Shown in pieces: positions 31,320-42,182 of a stretch of DNA of 64,000 nucleotides. How positions within the stretch are numbered: position 1 is the stretch's first letter; each line of letters starts with the position of its first letter. The notes beneath the pieces were generated by a model. That model had not been told where the DNA came from. It saw only the letters and a program-made list of their open reading frames with translations, and did no database searches. Source of the stretch: Dendrolimus kikuchii (Eukaryota; Arthropoda; Insecta; Lepidoptera; Lasiocampidae); contig CM034408.1 in assembly GCA_019925095.2 (NCBI GenBank), positions 806,001 through 870,000 on the forward strand, read 5' to 3'. Position numbers and translations under genes: made by a program.

Positions 31320-31528
31320 CTAGCTGTCCCGGCAGACGTTGTTCTGCCCTGAAGAAATAAAATTTAGAACCCGATTGCAGCGCCACCTACCGGGTCCAAT
31401 TTTAAGCTATCCTATCTTTCAAGTCGGATCAAACTGCACACGGTGTGCAAATTTGATTAAAATCCGTCAAGTAGTTTAGGAGTCCATCGCGGACAAACAA
31501 CGTGACACGTAATTTATATATATTAAGA
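31320..31528 (-). mobile_element. Hel-P variant inserted at the edge of Hel-K
   Basis: Sense TCTTAATATATATAAATTAC to GTCTGCCGGGACAGCTAG, 209 bp. Its left flank A (31319) is the terminal base of Hel-K, so it landed precisely at the A/T junction that ends Hel-K. Confidence 0.7.
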
Positions 31529-33247
31529 TTTTTAAAATAATGAGAAGGTTCTAAAAACATAGGAACACCTTGCTATATGGCAAAAGCCTTCATAATATAA
31601 CTAAAACATAAGATATATAGCAATAAATGTGAAATCACTAAAATGTTAATTTATATATTAACTTTTATAGTTTCTCACGCGGTTTTGCTCGCTTATTTAA
31701 AGTGTCACGATAATTAGTTCATTATTGAAATCGTAGAAAGCAACAGACGTACATACAAACTCACTTTCATATTTATATCTCTATGTAATCCACCTATGCA
31801 CTTGCTGTTATTTTAAACTAGCAATTTCATTGTCAATATCTGAAATATCTAATATACGTGTCCCGTTGGTTAATAAACGTGTCTACTTGTAATCTTATTT
31901 GAGGGTCTTTAAAGATCTAAAATGTTTAAGCAGGTGTATAGTCCCCTTTATAGCTTCCCAATCTAAAGCGTAATATCTTTTGTTGAAAAAATCCTTCTAT
32001 TGCGTACCAATAAAAAGGAATTGCTGGTGTTGCTAGCACCATCTACAAATATCGACTAAAATATTACAAAAATATTTTGACGCTGTGGAAAGTTTTTTTT
32101 TTAATACATGTTACCACAGTTACCATCGCGTGCAACTTTTATTTAAAGCAGCCGTCCAACTGCAGCTTGTTAGGTGAGTAATAGCCATTTTAATTGTTAA
32201 AGTTCCTTATTCATTGGTCTCAATCAGTTTGCGAGTGGATTAAAGATGCTTTGGATTGTTTTATTTATTGTAGACTTAAGACAGTAGAAAATAGATAAAA
32301 GTGTGTGCTACGAGTGGAGATTATATATTGTCTGCAAGAGTTAACTCGAGACCTGAGCGGAATGCCCGCTCCCCTCTCGCCCCCGCGTTCTTACCGCTTT
32401 CGCCATCGACGCGTCAGTACCTCGCGCTTACGTCATCCGAGCGAAGTCTCAAGTTTACTCTTGCGGGTTGTACCATAGTTGGTGATTAAATCAAAACTAG
32501 TAAGGAAAGAGTGTAAATTGCACCACGAGAGATATTTAATAAATTTATTAGATTTGCACCATTACATGTTAGTAGGAAAATTTTATGTGACCAAGTCAAA
32601 TTTGTTGTTTGTTGGTGTTGCCAGCAGTTGGTAACTTTTTCTTTTTCCCTCCCATGATCGACACCGTGGCAATTTATTCAAGATATTTACAAAAACTTCA
32701 TATTTTTTAGCCATATATAATAAATAGAAAGAAAAAATATTTGTCTAGAACTACGTACAATATAAAATTTACTTATAAATAAGAAAAAATACAACAAGGC
32801 GCGGGGCGTTAGGGTGCATTATAAAACCTGGCAGCCAGGCGAACATATGACAGTGAATGGGAGAACGCGCCAAAAGCAACCGGAAACTCTGCTCAGATAT
32901 TTTGGCTTGGCTGCGCAGCCAGGGCTCCTAATGCGCGGAAGCCCTAAGGAAATGAAGTTCTAAATTGGTCCTAGCTTAGCACGAGATAGAGAGAGAGAAC
33001 TAGTCTGAATCCCTCCGTCGGTTCCTTGGACGAGAGCGGAGGCGTCAAACAATAGTTCTGCCCCCGCGCTGACGAAGACTCCAGCGCCGTGAGTAAACAG
33101 CTGCCGACGAAACCCAAGGGAAAACCGCCCGCAATTAAGGCTGCTGGGTGAGGGAGCGGAATTGTTCCCAGCTCTGCACTCTGTTACAACGGGGTGCTTT
33201 GGGGGTTTGTTTTTTTGAATACGTGTGAAATTGTGTGACAAGAGGTC
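31529..33247. other. Long unassigned stretch
   Basis: AT-rich to 32300, then a GC-richer block (32340-32470) and another (32790-33180) with small hairpins such as 'cctggcagccagg'. Frames up to 93 codons (32960-33241) have no recognised similarity. It could be promoter or 5' UTR sequence of an unseen host gene or of a retroelement. Nothing decides it. Confidence 0.35.
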
Positions 33248-33258
33248 CTAAATTTCGT

Positions 33259-33614
33259 ACATACATACAAAACTTCACGCCAGTACCCTTGCGGAGTAGG
33301 CACCAACAACAGAGCGCCATTCAGGCTTATTCTTACACACCTCACTTGCTTCTTTGACATTCATAGCTCTTGTCATGCACGCTCGTCTGTTCTTAAGGCT
33401 CCTGACATCACCTTCTGCTAGTTCACGATCAATTTGATCATGGAAGGTGTGTTGTGGCCTTCCACGACTTCTGCATCCATCCACTTTTGCATTGTACATC
33501 TGTTTAGTCATTCTTTCATCATGCATTCTTTACACATGCCCGAACCACCGGAGCATTCCTTTCCTTACCTTCACCCCGACACTCTCTTTCAGACCAACTC
33601 TCTTTCTTCTTTCT
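33259..33614 (-). mobile_element. RTE-A tail with 11-bp TSD
   Basis: CTAAATTTCGT flanks the copy at 33248-33258 and 33615-33625. The antisense frame ends ARVLA (consensus ARELA). Confidence 0.9.
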
Positions 33615-33625
33615 CTAAATTTCGT

Positions 33626-34084
33626 GACGTCTTATTTCGTTTACTAAGGAGGGAAGTGCCTCACGAATGTGACCAGCTGTGAGAAGCACGCTGGGAGTAA
33701 TTTTTGGATGGCTCCTTATAGACAAAGAGGTAAAACAATCATGACAATCTGTAGCGTAGTTAAGACGTGAAAACGTTACAACCAAGCAAACTCACATTTA
33801 TAATATTAGTAAGGGATTTTTATTTTATATCCAAGTTCACACGGGTGAAGTTTCGTGAAACACTCTAGTTAAGTCTTTCAGCTTGGCTCCCATATACTTG
33901 AGTGCTACTTAAAATAACTCCACAAAAACAATTTTAAGTGCTAGTCAGCCTAATAGCGGACCACTTACCATATTTGGTGGTCGATTACTCCGAAATTACA
34001 GAAAGGAAATGTTTCTCGTTTTAATTGCAAGCATAAAAACCTTTGATGATGACGCAAAAAGTCAGTGTTGATTTTGAAGGTTAA
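33626..34084. other. Unassigned with Helitron 5' end
   Basis: At 33790-33816 'actcacatttataatattag' then TAAGGGA before T is the inverse of a Helitron 5' terminus. The body left of it is unrecognised. Confidence 0.35.
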
Positions 34085-34775
34085 TCTTAATTACTTAACT
34101 TAATTAATCAGCTTTTATTTACTTTCCTCATATTTCTAAATGAAAAACTGAATGTTAACCTCGGGCGAAATGCCTATTTAGGCACTCGGGTAACAGTCTA
34201 CTATTTCATGTGTCTGAAAATATAATACACCCGGATAAAAACGATGAAAACCGGTTCAAAGGGATCGTAAGAGTCGAAACTAATGATGGCGCAAACAAAT
34301 TTTCAAGCCTCCCTTTGACTTTACATCCGTTGTTATTAATATTATAAACTTTATTTACTAGGCCGTAAACTCCAAATTCGTCGTAATAGATTATTGTTGG
34401 CATACCTTAATAAATTCATTTTCCAAATTATATTATACTTTATCTCGATGCATTAAAGTTGAAATTTGCTTGTACTTTATTAGTTTCAATATCGCACGTT
34501 TTAATAACCGGACCATTCAAGCTATTATAGCCTTTATTGTGTCTACTATAAAATTTAAATTTTATTGTTGCCGCATCTCAGGATAACGAGTTACAGACTG
34601 TAACTATTCGATCTACATGGATGCTGCTTAAAATTGAACATATTTTGCTATTCGAAAGTGAACTTTCTACCTATTACAACATGACTGAATTTCCAATATA
34701 CTTTATTATAAAATGATTGGTATTGAGAAAATTGATTGCTGTATAAGAAATGGATAAACACAGTAATGCACCAAA
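34085..34775 (-). repeat. Inverted duplication, arm A (flank of Hel-F)
   Basis: About 690 bp matching 43932-44640 in reverse. Includes a 65-codon frame (34206-34403) that differs from its partner at one residue. Near 34185 about 45 bases present in arm B are missing. Together with Hel-F the duplicated unit is about 1.2 kb. Confidence 0.7.
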
Positions 34776-35310
34776 TCTATATATTAATACGTGAAGCAAA
34801 AACTTTGTACCCCTTTTTACGAAAATTGCGCGGACGGAGGAGTATGAAATTTCGCACACTTATCTTAATATATATAAATTACGTATCACGTTGTTTGTCC
34901 GCGATGGACTCCTAAACTACTTGACCGATTTTAATCAAATTTGCACACCGTGTGCAGTTTGATCCGACTTGAAAGATAGGATAGCTTACATTTGGAGCCG
35001 GTAGGTGGCGCTGCAATCGGGTTCTAAATTTTATTTTGTTCAGGGTAGAACAACGTCTGCCGGGACAGGTAGTAGTTTATATATAGAGCTAATATTTATT
35101 AATGCTATTTTTTTTTAAATTACGCATAACAAATACATTAATCAATAAAAAAAAAACATTACACACACTACCATGTATTTGACACATACACGCATATATA
35201 CTCTTTTGTTTATTGTTCAAGTCAAATTAACAGGCGAAATATCTGATTATAGAAGTATAGTTTTTGACATTAATTATTATGGTCGAATTTCAACCTCGGA
35301 CGACCACTAG
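34776..35310 (+). mobile_element. Hel-F with Hel-P nested
   Basis: TCTATATATTAATACGTGAAG after A, ending GACGACCACTAG before T. The 3' hairpin is partly eroded (ggtcgaatttcaacc). A Hel-P element interrupts it at 34863-35072. Confidence 0.75.
34863..35072 (+). mobile_element. Hel-P variant nested in Hel-F
   Basis: TCTTAATATATATAAATTAC to CTGCCGGGACAGGTAG (CTAG changed to GTAG). The empty site is readable in other Hel-F copies: 'cgcacacttatagtttatat' is here split after CACTTA, with TAGTTTAT resuming and no bases gained or lost. Confidence 0.8.
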
Positions 35311-35558
35311 TGTTTAAAAAATCAAGAAATAATAAAACCACGTTTTAACAGTTTTGAGGCTATTAAATTTAAAAATAAATTCAAAAGAGATGATGGTTAG
35401 CAATTACCACCTGTTGGTATCCGATCATGAAACCTATTAAGATTAAAACGCAGCAATAGTTAAGTGCAAGACATCAATACACTGTGAGCTCTTTCTATGC
35501 ACACTGGAACACACCCTAACTTGATTGATAATTTTGTCTTTTTATTTTATATTATTGC

Positions 35559-35789
35559 CAGGTGGTAGGGCATTTGCCCGACTGGATGGCCACCACCCCT
35601 GGTCTAAAATATGTCGCCATAACAACCTTGAGTTGTGTTCCGGCATTAGTGACCAGGTTCCAGTTTCTCTTAAGAGAGCAGCAGCGCATTTGTAGCAACT
35701 TTGGTGTTGCAAATGTCCATAGGTGATGGTAACCGCTCTCCATCAAGTGGGCCGTCTGCCTGGCTGCTGATCTCCTGCAATAAAAAAAA
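35559..35789 (+). mobile_element. SINE-B short form
   Basis: Begins GCCAGGTGGTAGGGCATTTG and ends CAATAAAAAAAAA. Like 42183, 57103 and 61201 it starts exactly at this position, so the short form has a fixed 5' end. Confidence 0.85.
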
Positions 35790-35820
35790 ATATTTCCCAC
35801 CTATTTAAATTTATATAAAA

Positions 35821-36094
35821 CTAGCTATGCTTGCTACTTCGTAGGCGTGGTTCTTCGAGGAACCCTAAAAAAAACGTAGCCTAAGTTACTCCTTATAACA
35901 TCAGCTATCTGCCAGTGAAAGTCCCGTCAAAATCGGTCCAGCCGTTTCAGAGACTAGTCGGAACATCCAGACAGACAGACAAAAAAAAAATGGCTTTTTG
36001 ATATAAGTACCGGATATACTTTCATATGCATTTAGGAAAAAGCTGTTATTTTGACATTACAAACAGACACTTCAATTTAATTTATCTATATACA
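35821..36094 (-). mobile_element. Helitron-like element in family D
   Basis: CTAG at 35821-35824 follows A. The interior 'gtcaaaatcggtccagccgt' and a short (CAGA)n are typical. Comparison with the uninterrupted family D copies (tataaaattattagagc) places the right edge near 36094. Confidence 0.55.
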
Positions 36095-36440
36095 TTATAA
36101 GAGTTAGGCATGTTGCTGAAGAGTTTCTTGCGCCGCTTCTTATCTCCAAGCCGTAGAATATTGCGAAACGATGGTGAATTAGATTAGGCTCCCATAGAGT
36201 AAATAATAACCATAAACAATAATTAATACTAAATAATTAAAATAAACAAGTTGCAGGTAGGCTGAACAATAAAAAAACCTTAACAATGCTCATTGACACC
36301 TAACATCTTTGTCTTCCATGATCCCCGCTACCGAAAAGCGGCCGAAACGTCGGAATAAAAATCAAATAAAATAGCGCGCTCAAAACCGTTGAAACGTAGT
36401 TTTATCATGCGAAAGCTTAAGAAAATACTAAACTCGGAAA

Positions 36441-36570
36441 TCCTAACTAATGTTTTAAATGCGAGTGTAAATTTGTTTCTGACGTTTTCACGCCTTAACT
36501 ACACAATGGTAATAGATAGAAAAAGACATAGGACATCCAGAGAAAAGTACTGTTCCCGAAGTATAGACGA
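36441..36570 (+). mobile_element. Helitron-like 5' part
   Basis: TCCTAACTAATGTTTTAAATGCG after A, then 'gacgttttcacgccttaac' and 'gaaaaagacataggacatcc', the typical order. The 3' end was not found. Confidence 0.5.
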
Positions 36571-36597
36571 ATATAGCCAAATAGGCGGCGCTCCGAT

Positions 36598-36672
36598 CGT
36601 GTTTTATTGGCGCCGCTGTTGCAATTCACTAACAAATACATCGTCATGCCAACGAGAATGACAACGCAATTT
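36598..36672. mobile_element. Small MITE fragment (related to 41094-41206)
   Basis: 'ttggcgccgctgttgcaatt' then 'actaacaaatacatcgtcat' and 'caacgagaatgacaacgc' match the palindromic element at 41094. Confidence 0.45.
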
Positions 36673-36790
36673 TAATGTGTTGCTCTCACATCTTCACTGT
36701 CGCTAGATGGCATTACGGATATTATAAAGAAGTATTTGGAAATAAAAATGAATTATGACATTTCTACAGTGTACTAAAAATACTAAAACT

Positions 36791-36947
36791 ATGTCAGGAG
36801 CCTTAAGAACAGACGAGCGTGCATGACAAGAGTTATGAATGTCAAAGAAGCAAGTGAGGTGTGTAAGAATAAGCCTAAATGGCGCTCTGTTGTTTGTGCC
36901 TACCCCGCAAGGGAACTGGCGTGAAGTTATGTATGTATGTATGTACG
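36791..36947 (+). mobile_element. RTE-A short tail with 10-bp TSD
   Basis: TACTAAAA(C/T)T flanks it (36781-36790, 36948-36957). It starts ATGTCAGGAGCC, giving the last 40 codons and a TATG tail. Confidence 0.85.
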
Positions 36948-36964
36948 TACTAAAATTCTGACAG

Positions 36965-37044
36965 TGTAGGATTCCCAACGGCCGACCCTCCACTCAGTCT
37001 AAAAAATAGACATTAACGCGAGCCAAGCCGCGGGTAAGAGCTAG
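36965..37044 (+). mobile_element. Helitron-like 3' end
   Basis: 'gccaagccgcgggtaagagc' ending CTAG at 37041-37044 before T. The 5' end is not identified. Confidence 0.4.
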
Positions 37045-37079
37045 TATTGTAAAAGGAGGTTATTACAGTTAAATTGTTT

Positions 37080-37241
37080 TACATACATACATACATACGT
37101 AACTTCACGCCAGTTCCCTTGCGGGGTAGGCACGAACAACAGAGCGCCATTCAGGCTTATTCTTACACACCTCACTTGCTTCTTTGACATTCATAACTCT
37201 TGTCATGCACGTTCGTCTGTTCTTAAGGCTCCTGACATCAC
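37080..37241 (-). mobile_element. RTE-A short tail
   Basis: (CATA)n then the inverse of the last 45 codons, stopping at 'cctgacatca'. It is the 5' neighbour of the retroelement fragment at 37246. Confidence 0.85.
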
Positions 37242-37245
37242 GATA

Positions 37246-38110
37246 TTGTCTCAGTAGTGGAACATTTACAAGCCAATAGATGGCGCTGTACAATAATTGA
37301 AGTCGCAAACAATTCCCGAAACGTACAAAGAATATATACAAATTTCCAACAATAATAGATGGGCCTATGCCTGCGAGGAGAATAACAGCCTCGCTGGAAG
37401 AACTTCTTTTGAGACGGAGGAGCATTCCGTCGCGCTCCTCCACCCTATACCGGGCATTCTCTTCATATGTATGAACTAATTCCTGTGTCACCCAGTAAAA
37501 GCGCATAGGAGAGGGGTGCAGTTTAGGTTTAGTTGCTAGTTTGGCGGTCGACATCGCCGTTTCCTCTGCTTGGAGGCCACGGTGGGAATACAACCCTTCA
37601 AAAGTCCCACACAGCCTTCGGTTTTAAGCCTCCCCTCAGGCGCGAGGATAGTGTCGCAAGAAAAGACATTTCCCTGCGTCAACAAAAAAAAGGAGGGAAC
37701 TGGGCCAACGGAATCCCCACTCATTGCATGAAACACGATTAGCTCAAGGGTAGCAGTTTCACGTCGATTTCTGTGTTTGCGTGGGTTTTTGGGGCGAGTT
37801 CCTTCGCGAAGCGAAGGCGCTCGAGCCCCGGGGGGCAACTTGCTCGAGGGAGCTCCCTAAGAAGTTTTACCTCGGCTGGACTGTTGCCATGAGAGGGGGA
37901 TGAATTTAATGATGCCCACCATAGGGCGACACAAAGCACTAATTGAGAACGGGCGACGGGTAATATAAAGCCCGAGGGGAAGGATCCCGGCGGGCCGGGA
38001 TCGGCGGTTCGCGGCGGCCTACGCTATCTTACTGCCGTTTCGTAACGTGTTATGGCTGGGAGAGAAGAAACGGCGAAAGAAACTTCCCAGCAACACGCCT
38101 AGTCTATCCT
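37246..38110 (-). pseudogene. GC-rich retroelement fragment, unclassified
   Basis: Antisense frames read HRGLQAEETAMSTAKLATKP with PMRFYWVTQELVHTYEENAR (37300-37590), then SSPSHGNSPAEVKLLRELPR and RFAKELAPKTHANTEI (37740-37930), and FSPSHNTLRNGSKIA (38019-38110). I recall such peptides as frequent contaminants in lepidopteran gene models. That and the broken frames suggest a retroelement, not a host gene. The last piece resembles, at the DNA level, the 'caacatgttatggcttgaag' block of family D. Confidence 0.45.
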
Positions 38111-38577
38111 GTGGGGGGGCTATGTCTCCTAACGTCCCTCGCAGGGACGTGGAGAGATCTTGATTGGCGGCGCCTGAGACGCCGCCGTCTGTATCTGTCT
38201 GTCCGTGCCTGCCAGCCTGCCGTCCTAACAAGTGGCTAGTGCAACGCGGGAGCGCACATATTAATAGTTGCTCTATCTCGCTCGTACATCACCGGTCTCG
38301 CTCACACATTGTGCTATATATTGTACTTGCAGTACAACTTGTTAATATTTGTACTTAAGCTTACCGTTTCCAAAATAAATGAGTTCAGTTCACATCAGCA
38401 CTCGACAGTGAATACTCTCTGCCATCTGAAGTATCATTTAACCTCTACCTTTCGCTGCTACAACACTAATCAAACCGGCCCTAAGAGCTGAAATTAAGAT
38501 AATCATTTTAGCATGGCTCTACCACGTTAAGAGAAGGCCCGAAGACGATAGGCGCTTAACTCGCCAGTTAAGTCCAA
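38111..38577. other. Unassigned, possibly LTR-like
   Basis: 'ttgttaatatttgtacttaa' then AAATAAATGAGTTCAGTTCA looks like the poly(A)-signal part of an LTR, but no paired LTR or TG...CA ends were found. Confidence 0.3.
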
Positions 38578-38590
38578 AAGTTTTATTATA

Positions 38591-38750
38591 CATACATACA
38601 TAACTTCACACCAGTTCCCTTGCGGGGTAGGCACAAACAACAGAGCGCCATTTAGGCTTATTCTTACACACCTCACTTGCTTCTTTGACATTCATAACTC
38701 TTGTCATGCACACTCGTCTGTTCTTAAGGCTCCCGACACCACCTTCTACT
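38591..38750 (-). mobile_element. RTE-A short tail with 13-bp TSD
   Basis: AAGTTTTATTATA is duplicated at 38578-38590 and 38751-38763. Confidence 0.9.
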
Positions 38751-38763
38751 AAGTTTTATTATA

Positions 38764-38971
38764 CCCCGAAATATTCTTATGACATCGAATTATTTGTACA
38801 GTGTTTGAATGCTACAATAGATGTCATTAACCTCCGTAATTGGGTTACACATAATTTAACTGTAATCTCGAACAATGACAAGTTCTCTGCTACGCGGGAA
38901 TCGGCCCACATACTCACAACAGTCGAATCTTGTCGACAACAAACATACACACGTTACATTTTTATATTACA
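38764..38971. other. Unassigned stretch
   Basis: No match recognised. Confidence 0.3.
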
Positions 38972-39612
38972 CTAGCAGGCCCGCGACGTCATCCGCGTGG
39001 AATTTGCTTTCAAATCTCTCCGATTTTGAAACATTCTTCATTGGTGCTCCCCTCCTATTGGTCTTAGCGTGATGATATATAGCCTATAGCCTTCCTCGAT
39101 AAATGGGCTATCGAACACTGAAAGAATTTTTCAAATCAGACTAGTAGTTCCTGAGATTAGCGCGTTCAATCAAACAATATTAGTATATTTGGCTACAGCA
39201 CTAATACTTACATTTTAAATATCGCGATATCTTTTGAATGAAACGTCCGAATTGAATAATTTAAAAAGTTCTAGAAAGGTATTGAATTCGTCTTGAATAT
39301 GGAATAATTTATTTTGATAAGGATTAATACCAAGGTACAAAATAAAGAGTTTTTGAAGCGACGGCATTTTACTATTTAAAAAATAAAAGAAAACACTTAT
39401 TGTGAGATAACTACAATAGTTAGACATATGGTTACGCAATATTTTTTGTAGACAATTATATGTTCTGCAAAGTGGTAGTACATTGTTTTGTTCTATAATC
39501 AATAATTTTCGCAACGCACGCCGTGTAATGATAAGAATTAATACCAAGGTACAAAATAAAGAGGTTTTGAAGCGACGGAATTTTAATTATTTAAAAAAAT
39601 AAAAGAAAACAC
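38972..39612 (-). mobile_element. Hel-C composite element, copy 3
   Basis: CTAG at 38972-38975 after A, intact 3' block, then the shared 430-bp middle. The distal 5' block is lost. Instead, 75 bp of the middle (aataccaaggtacaaaataa...) is repeated at about 39537-39612, where family D begins. Confidence 0.65.
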
Positions 39613-39614
39613 TT

Positions 39615-40174
39615 AATAAAACTACGTTTTAACGGTTTTAAGCGCGGTTTAACTTATTACATAATTGTTTATTGTATTTGAATTTAGTCAATTAATTTAA
39701 ACTGTATAAAATATAAGTTTAAAACGAAACTAGATAATTTTGCTATCATTAGTGCTTGATAATAAATTTACGTTTTAATGTTTCGACCACTTTTCAGTAG
39801 CCGTGATCGCGGAAGACAAAGATGTCAAGTGTCAATGAGTATTGTTAAAGTTTTATTTAGCCAACCGCCAACTTTTTCATTTTAATTATTCATTTTTAAT
39901 TTTTGTTTATGGTTGTTATTTACTTTATGGGAGCCTGATCTAATTTACTACCGCTTCGCAACATGTTATGGCTTGAAGAGAAGAAGCGGCGCAAGAAACT
40001 CTTCAGCAAACATGCCTAGCTCTAATAATTTTATATAATATTAAAATGGGTGGAAGGAAAAATAAAAGTAATTATCAGTCAAGTTGGTTTGTGTTCCGTT
40101 GTACGCAGAAAGAGCTCACAGTGTCTTGAGGTCTGGCAGCTGGTTTTTGCTGGGTTTGGGTCTTAATAGTTTTG
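39615..40174 (-). mobile_element. Family D element
   Basis: Runs from the inverse 3' terminus (AATAAAACTACGTTTTAACGG) to GGGTCTTAATAGTTTTG, the same far terminus as 45163 in reverse. The short frame beginning MGGRKNKSNYQSSWFVF lies at about 40045-40130. The GAAACGTCGG block is altered here (ttaatgtttcgaccactttt). Confidence 0.6.
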
Positions 40175-40254
40175 ATAATTGGATCCCAAACAGGTGGTAC
40201 TTGCCAACCATCTTCTCTATTGAAATTTGGGTGTTTTTTGATTTCAATAGAATT

Positions 40255-40298
40255 TTTGAAATCAACAAACAAACTCTTCAGGTTTATAATATTAGTTT
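40255..40298 (-). mobile_element. Hel-C 5'-terminal fragment
   Basis: 'caacaaacaaactcttcagg' then TTTATAATATTAGTTTAGA, the inverse of the Hel-C start, and nothing more. Confidence 0.5.
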
Positions 40299-40379
40299 AG
40301 ATTTAAGTAAGGCGATTTGTAGATAGATAATACTTTATTGTATACCAATACAAAAATAAGCTTACAGATTAAAATCCTA

Positions 40380-41090
40380 GAAATGAATTGAGATTAAAAT
40401 GGTGATAACGAATGAAAGCTACCGCCCGCCGACACAACCCAGCGACCTATATGAATAGAATTATGTCGGCAACATGCGCCCGCGCGCGCTGCCCGCCGAC
40501 ATGTTAGCGGCTTGCGTACGCAAACGCTCAGTCTTGGTGACTCTCAACATAGTTTTCCGACTTGCTATAAGTGAAGCTGCCGACTAGCCCGCAGACAAAC
40601 AGTTGCCGACATAAGTGGGCGGGTCGGCGGCTTTGGTGTGAATTGCGCTTAATATACATAGTACTGCTTACTCGTACTTGTATTTACTTGTACTTCATGG
40701 TAATGCTTGCTTAAGCGTTACCACGGTGTACAAGTCCACAATTCGTCTATATGCTATATTTGTTTCGCGATTTTTGCGTCAATTGTAGACCGATTTTCAA
40801 TTTTTTTTTTTGATAAAGCATATTTATAAAGGGGGTCTCGTTGTCACCAAGTCAGGCTCTGGTTAGTGGATCGCACGGAAATCGAGAGAAACGCTCATTG
40901 AAGAGCACCGAGCGCTTACACTCTTCGAAAAGCAAACTTGTATCCGCGTGCCAGTAATACAATTTCTACAGGCGCTTAATATATTATTTCTAAAGCTATT
41001 CAAGTATTTGCGCAACTAGGAAGTAGAAAATACTTAAAAAAACAGACTTAAATATCTCTTAAAGTCGGTTCCGCTTTTGTGATAAAAAAA
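40380..41090. other. Unassigned, with a possible MITE at 40410-40655
   Basis: 'aagctaccgcccgccgacac' and the inverse of 'gggcgggtcggcggcttt' could be loose inverted ends around a GC-rich core. Match quality is low. A fragment similar to element E lies at about 41036-41075 (ctcttaaagtcggttccgct). Confidence 0.3.
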
Positions 41091-41093
41091 ATA

Positions 41094-41206
41094 GTGCCGC
41101 CGTTGTAATTCACTAACAAACATATATGTTTGTTGTGTCGTTCGCGTTGTGATGACGGCTATATAGCCGTCATGACAACGCGAACGAAGTTTCGTTGGTA
41201 TAAACT
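41094..41206. mobile_element. Small palindromic element
   Basis: GTTCGCGTTGTGATGACGGC TATA and its complement (about 41138-41186) pair at 23 of 24 positions with no loop. Fragments of the same family are at 14975 and 36598. Confidence 0.55.
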
Positions 41207-41557
41207 TGTAAATAATAATGATACTAGTTTATTTGAATAGCATCTTAAAGCCTGTAGGTATTTTCTTATACATGCCATATATTAAATAGTTTCACGTAAA
41301 CGAGAATCGTAATAATAGTACAAATTATATTAGCATATCATTTGAATAGATAGAAATAACTAATAGTGAAGAAATGCACATTTGCAGTCTGTACGTCTCG
41401 TTTCGAGAAACAGATGTGCCGATTGACTTTAAAGCGGATTTTAAACGTATTCCGCTTACAGATTCGAAATGATTAATATAAATTTATTGCCATGCTTTGA
41501 AAGTAATAAATTATCTTTCTTATGATACCAATTTTTATTGGAACCAAGTTTTATTCG
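41207..41557. other. Unassigned stretch
   Basis: No match recognised. Confidence 0.3.
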
Positions 41558-41714
41558 TGCAGGAACGGAGAAACAGGACGGCCTGTCGTAAGAGGTGACA
41601 AAACAACCACAAGCAGGTAGAAGGGTTTTTGTCCGTCTGGACGGCTGCCACACCTGGAGTATTCCGCAACAACGCAGGAAATTATTGTATTCTTTCTCTG
41701 TTCCTGCATGGATA
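41556..41714. mobile_element. Fold-back SINE-B remnant
   Basis: Left: GTGCAGGAACGGAGAAAC in sense. Right: 'ttctttctctgttcctgcat', its inverse. The middle is a shortened variant (gtccgtctggacggctgcca). A second example, beside 2397-2766, of a SINE-B with inverted 5' ends. Confidence 0.6.
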
Positions 41715-42182
41715 AATTACACTCGCTATATATAATCGAAGTGACGTTATCTGTGTGTGGGCAACCTTGATTTGAACCCGGTCCGTGTTTGTCTCGTTCC
41801 GCAACAAAAACTCCTAACAATCGGGGTCGATGCACTCTCTAGTAAATCGCGTACTACGATTTAGCCTATGAGTGTTTCATAACTAAGTCCAGATTAACAT
41901 TTCGAGACCTAGAAATCTTTAAGGAAATGAACCTGTAACTAGGGTTGCTAGATAGAATAATGAAAAAGAGGACCTGATGAATGATATTTTGCATAAAATG
42001 GAGAACTTATGAAAACAAAGGATGACATATTTAAATAAATGAAACTACGATTTTATGTTTTATTTATTCAATATGTATTCAATATCATCATTTTAGTAAT
42101 GCAATATACGTTAAGTTGAGTATGTGTGATTGTTGGTCAAAGTTCAAGAGGTCTAGACGCGTATATTGCATTCTTTCTTTCG
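41715..42182. other. Unassigned stretch
   Basis: No match recognised. Confidence 0.3.

Larger units (their letters stand above)
35331..36411 (+). mobile_element. Family D element with SINE-B and Helitron nested
   Basis: A short inverse of the 3' terminus (35331-35362) is followed by the sense element from about 35410 (ctattaagattaaaacgcag) to AAACGTAGTTTTATC at 36411. The 3' region contains 'gctaccgaaaagcggccgaa' and ACGTCGG. SINE-B (35559-35789) and a Helitron-like element (35821-36094) interrupt it. Confidence 0.6.

Noticed and set aside
32301..32489. First exon or CpG-type promoter in a GC-rich patch
   Set aside because: No splice signals, continuing frame or TATA/Inr arrangement that I could support. 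Left as unassigned.
37105..37593. 162-codon antisense frame as a host gene
   Set aside because: Its C-terminal third is an RTE-A tail (SLKNRRTCMTRVMNVKEASE), and the remainder matches a dispersed retroelement-type peptide. It is a fusion of two repeats.
39215..39547. 110-codon antisense frame in the Hel-C composite
   Set aside because: AT-rich. The other two composite copies do not preserve it, and no motif is visible.
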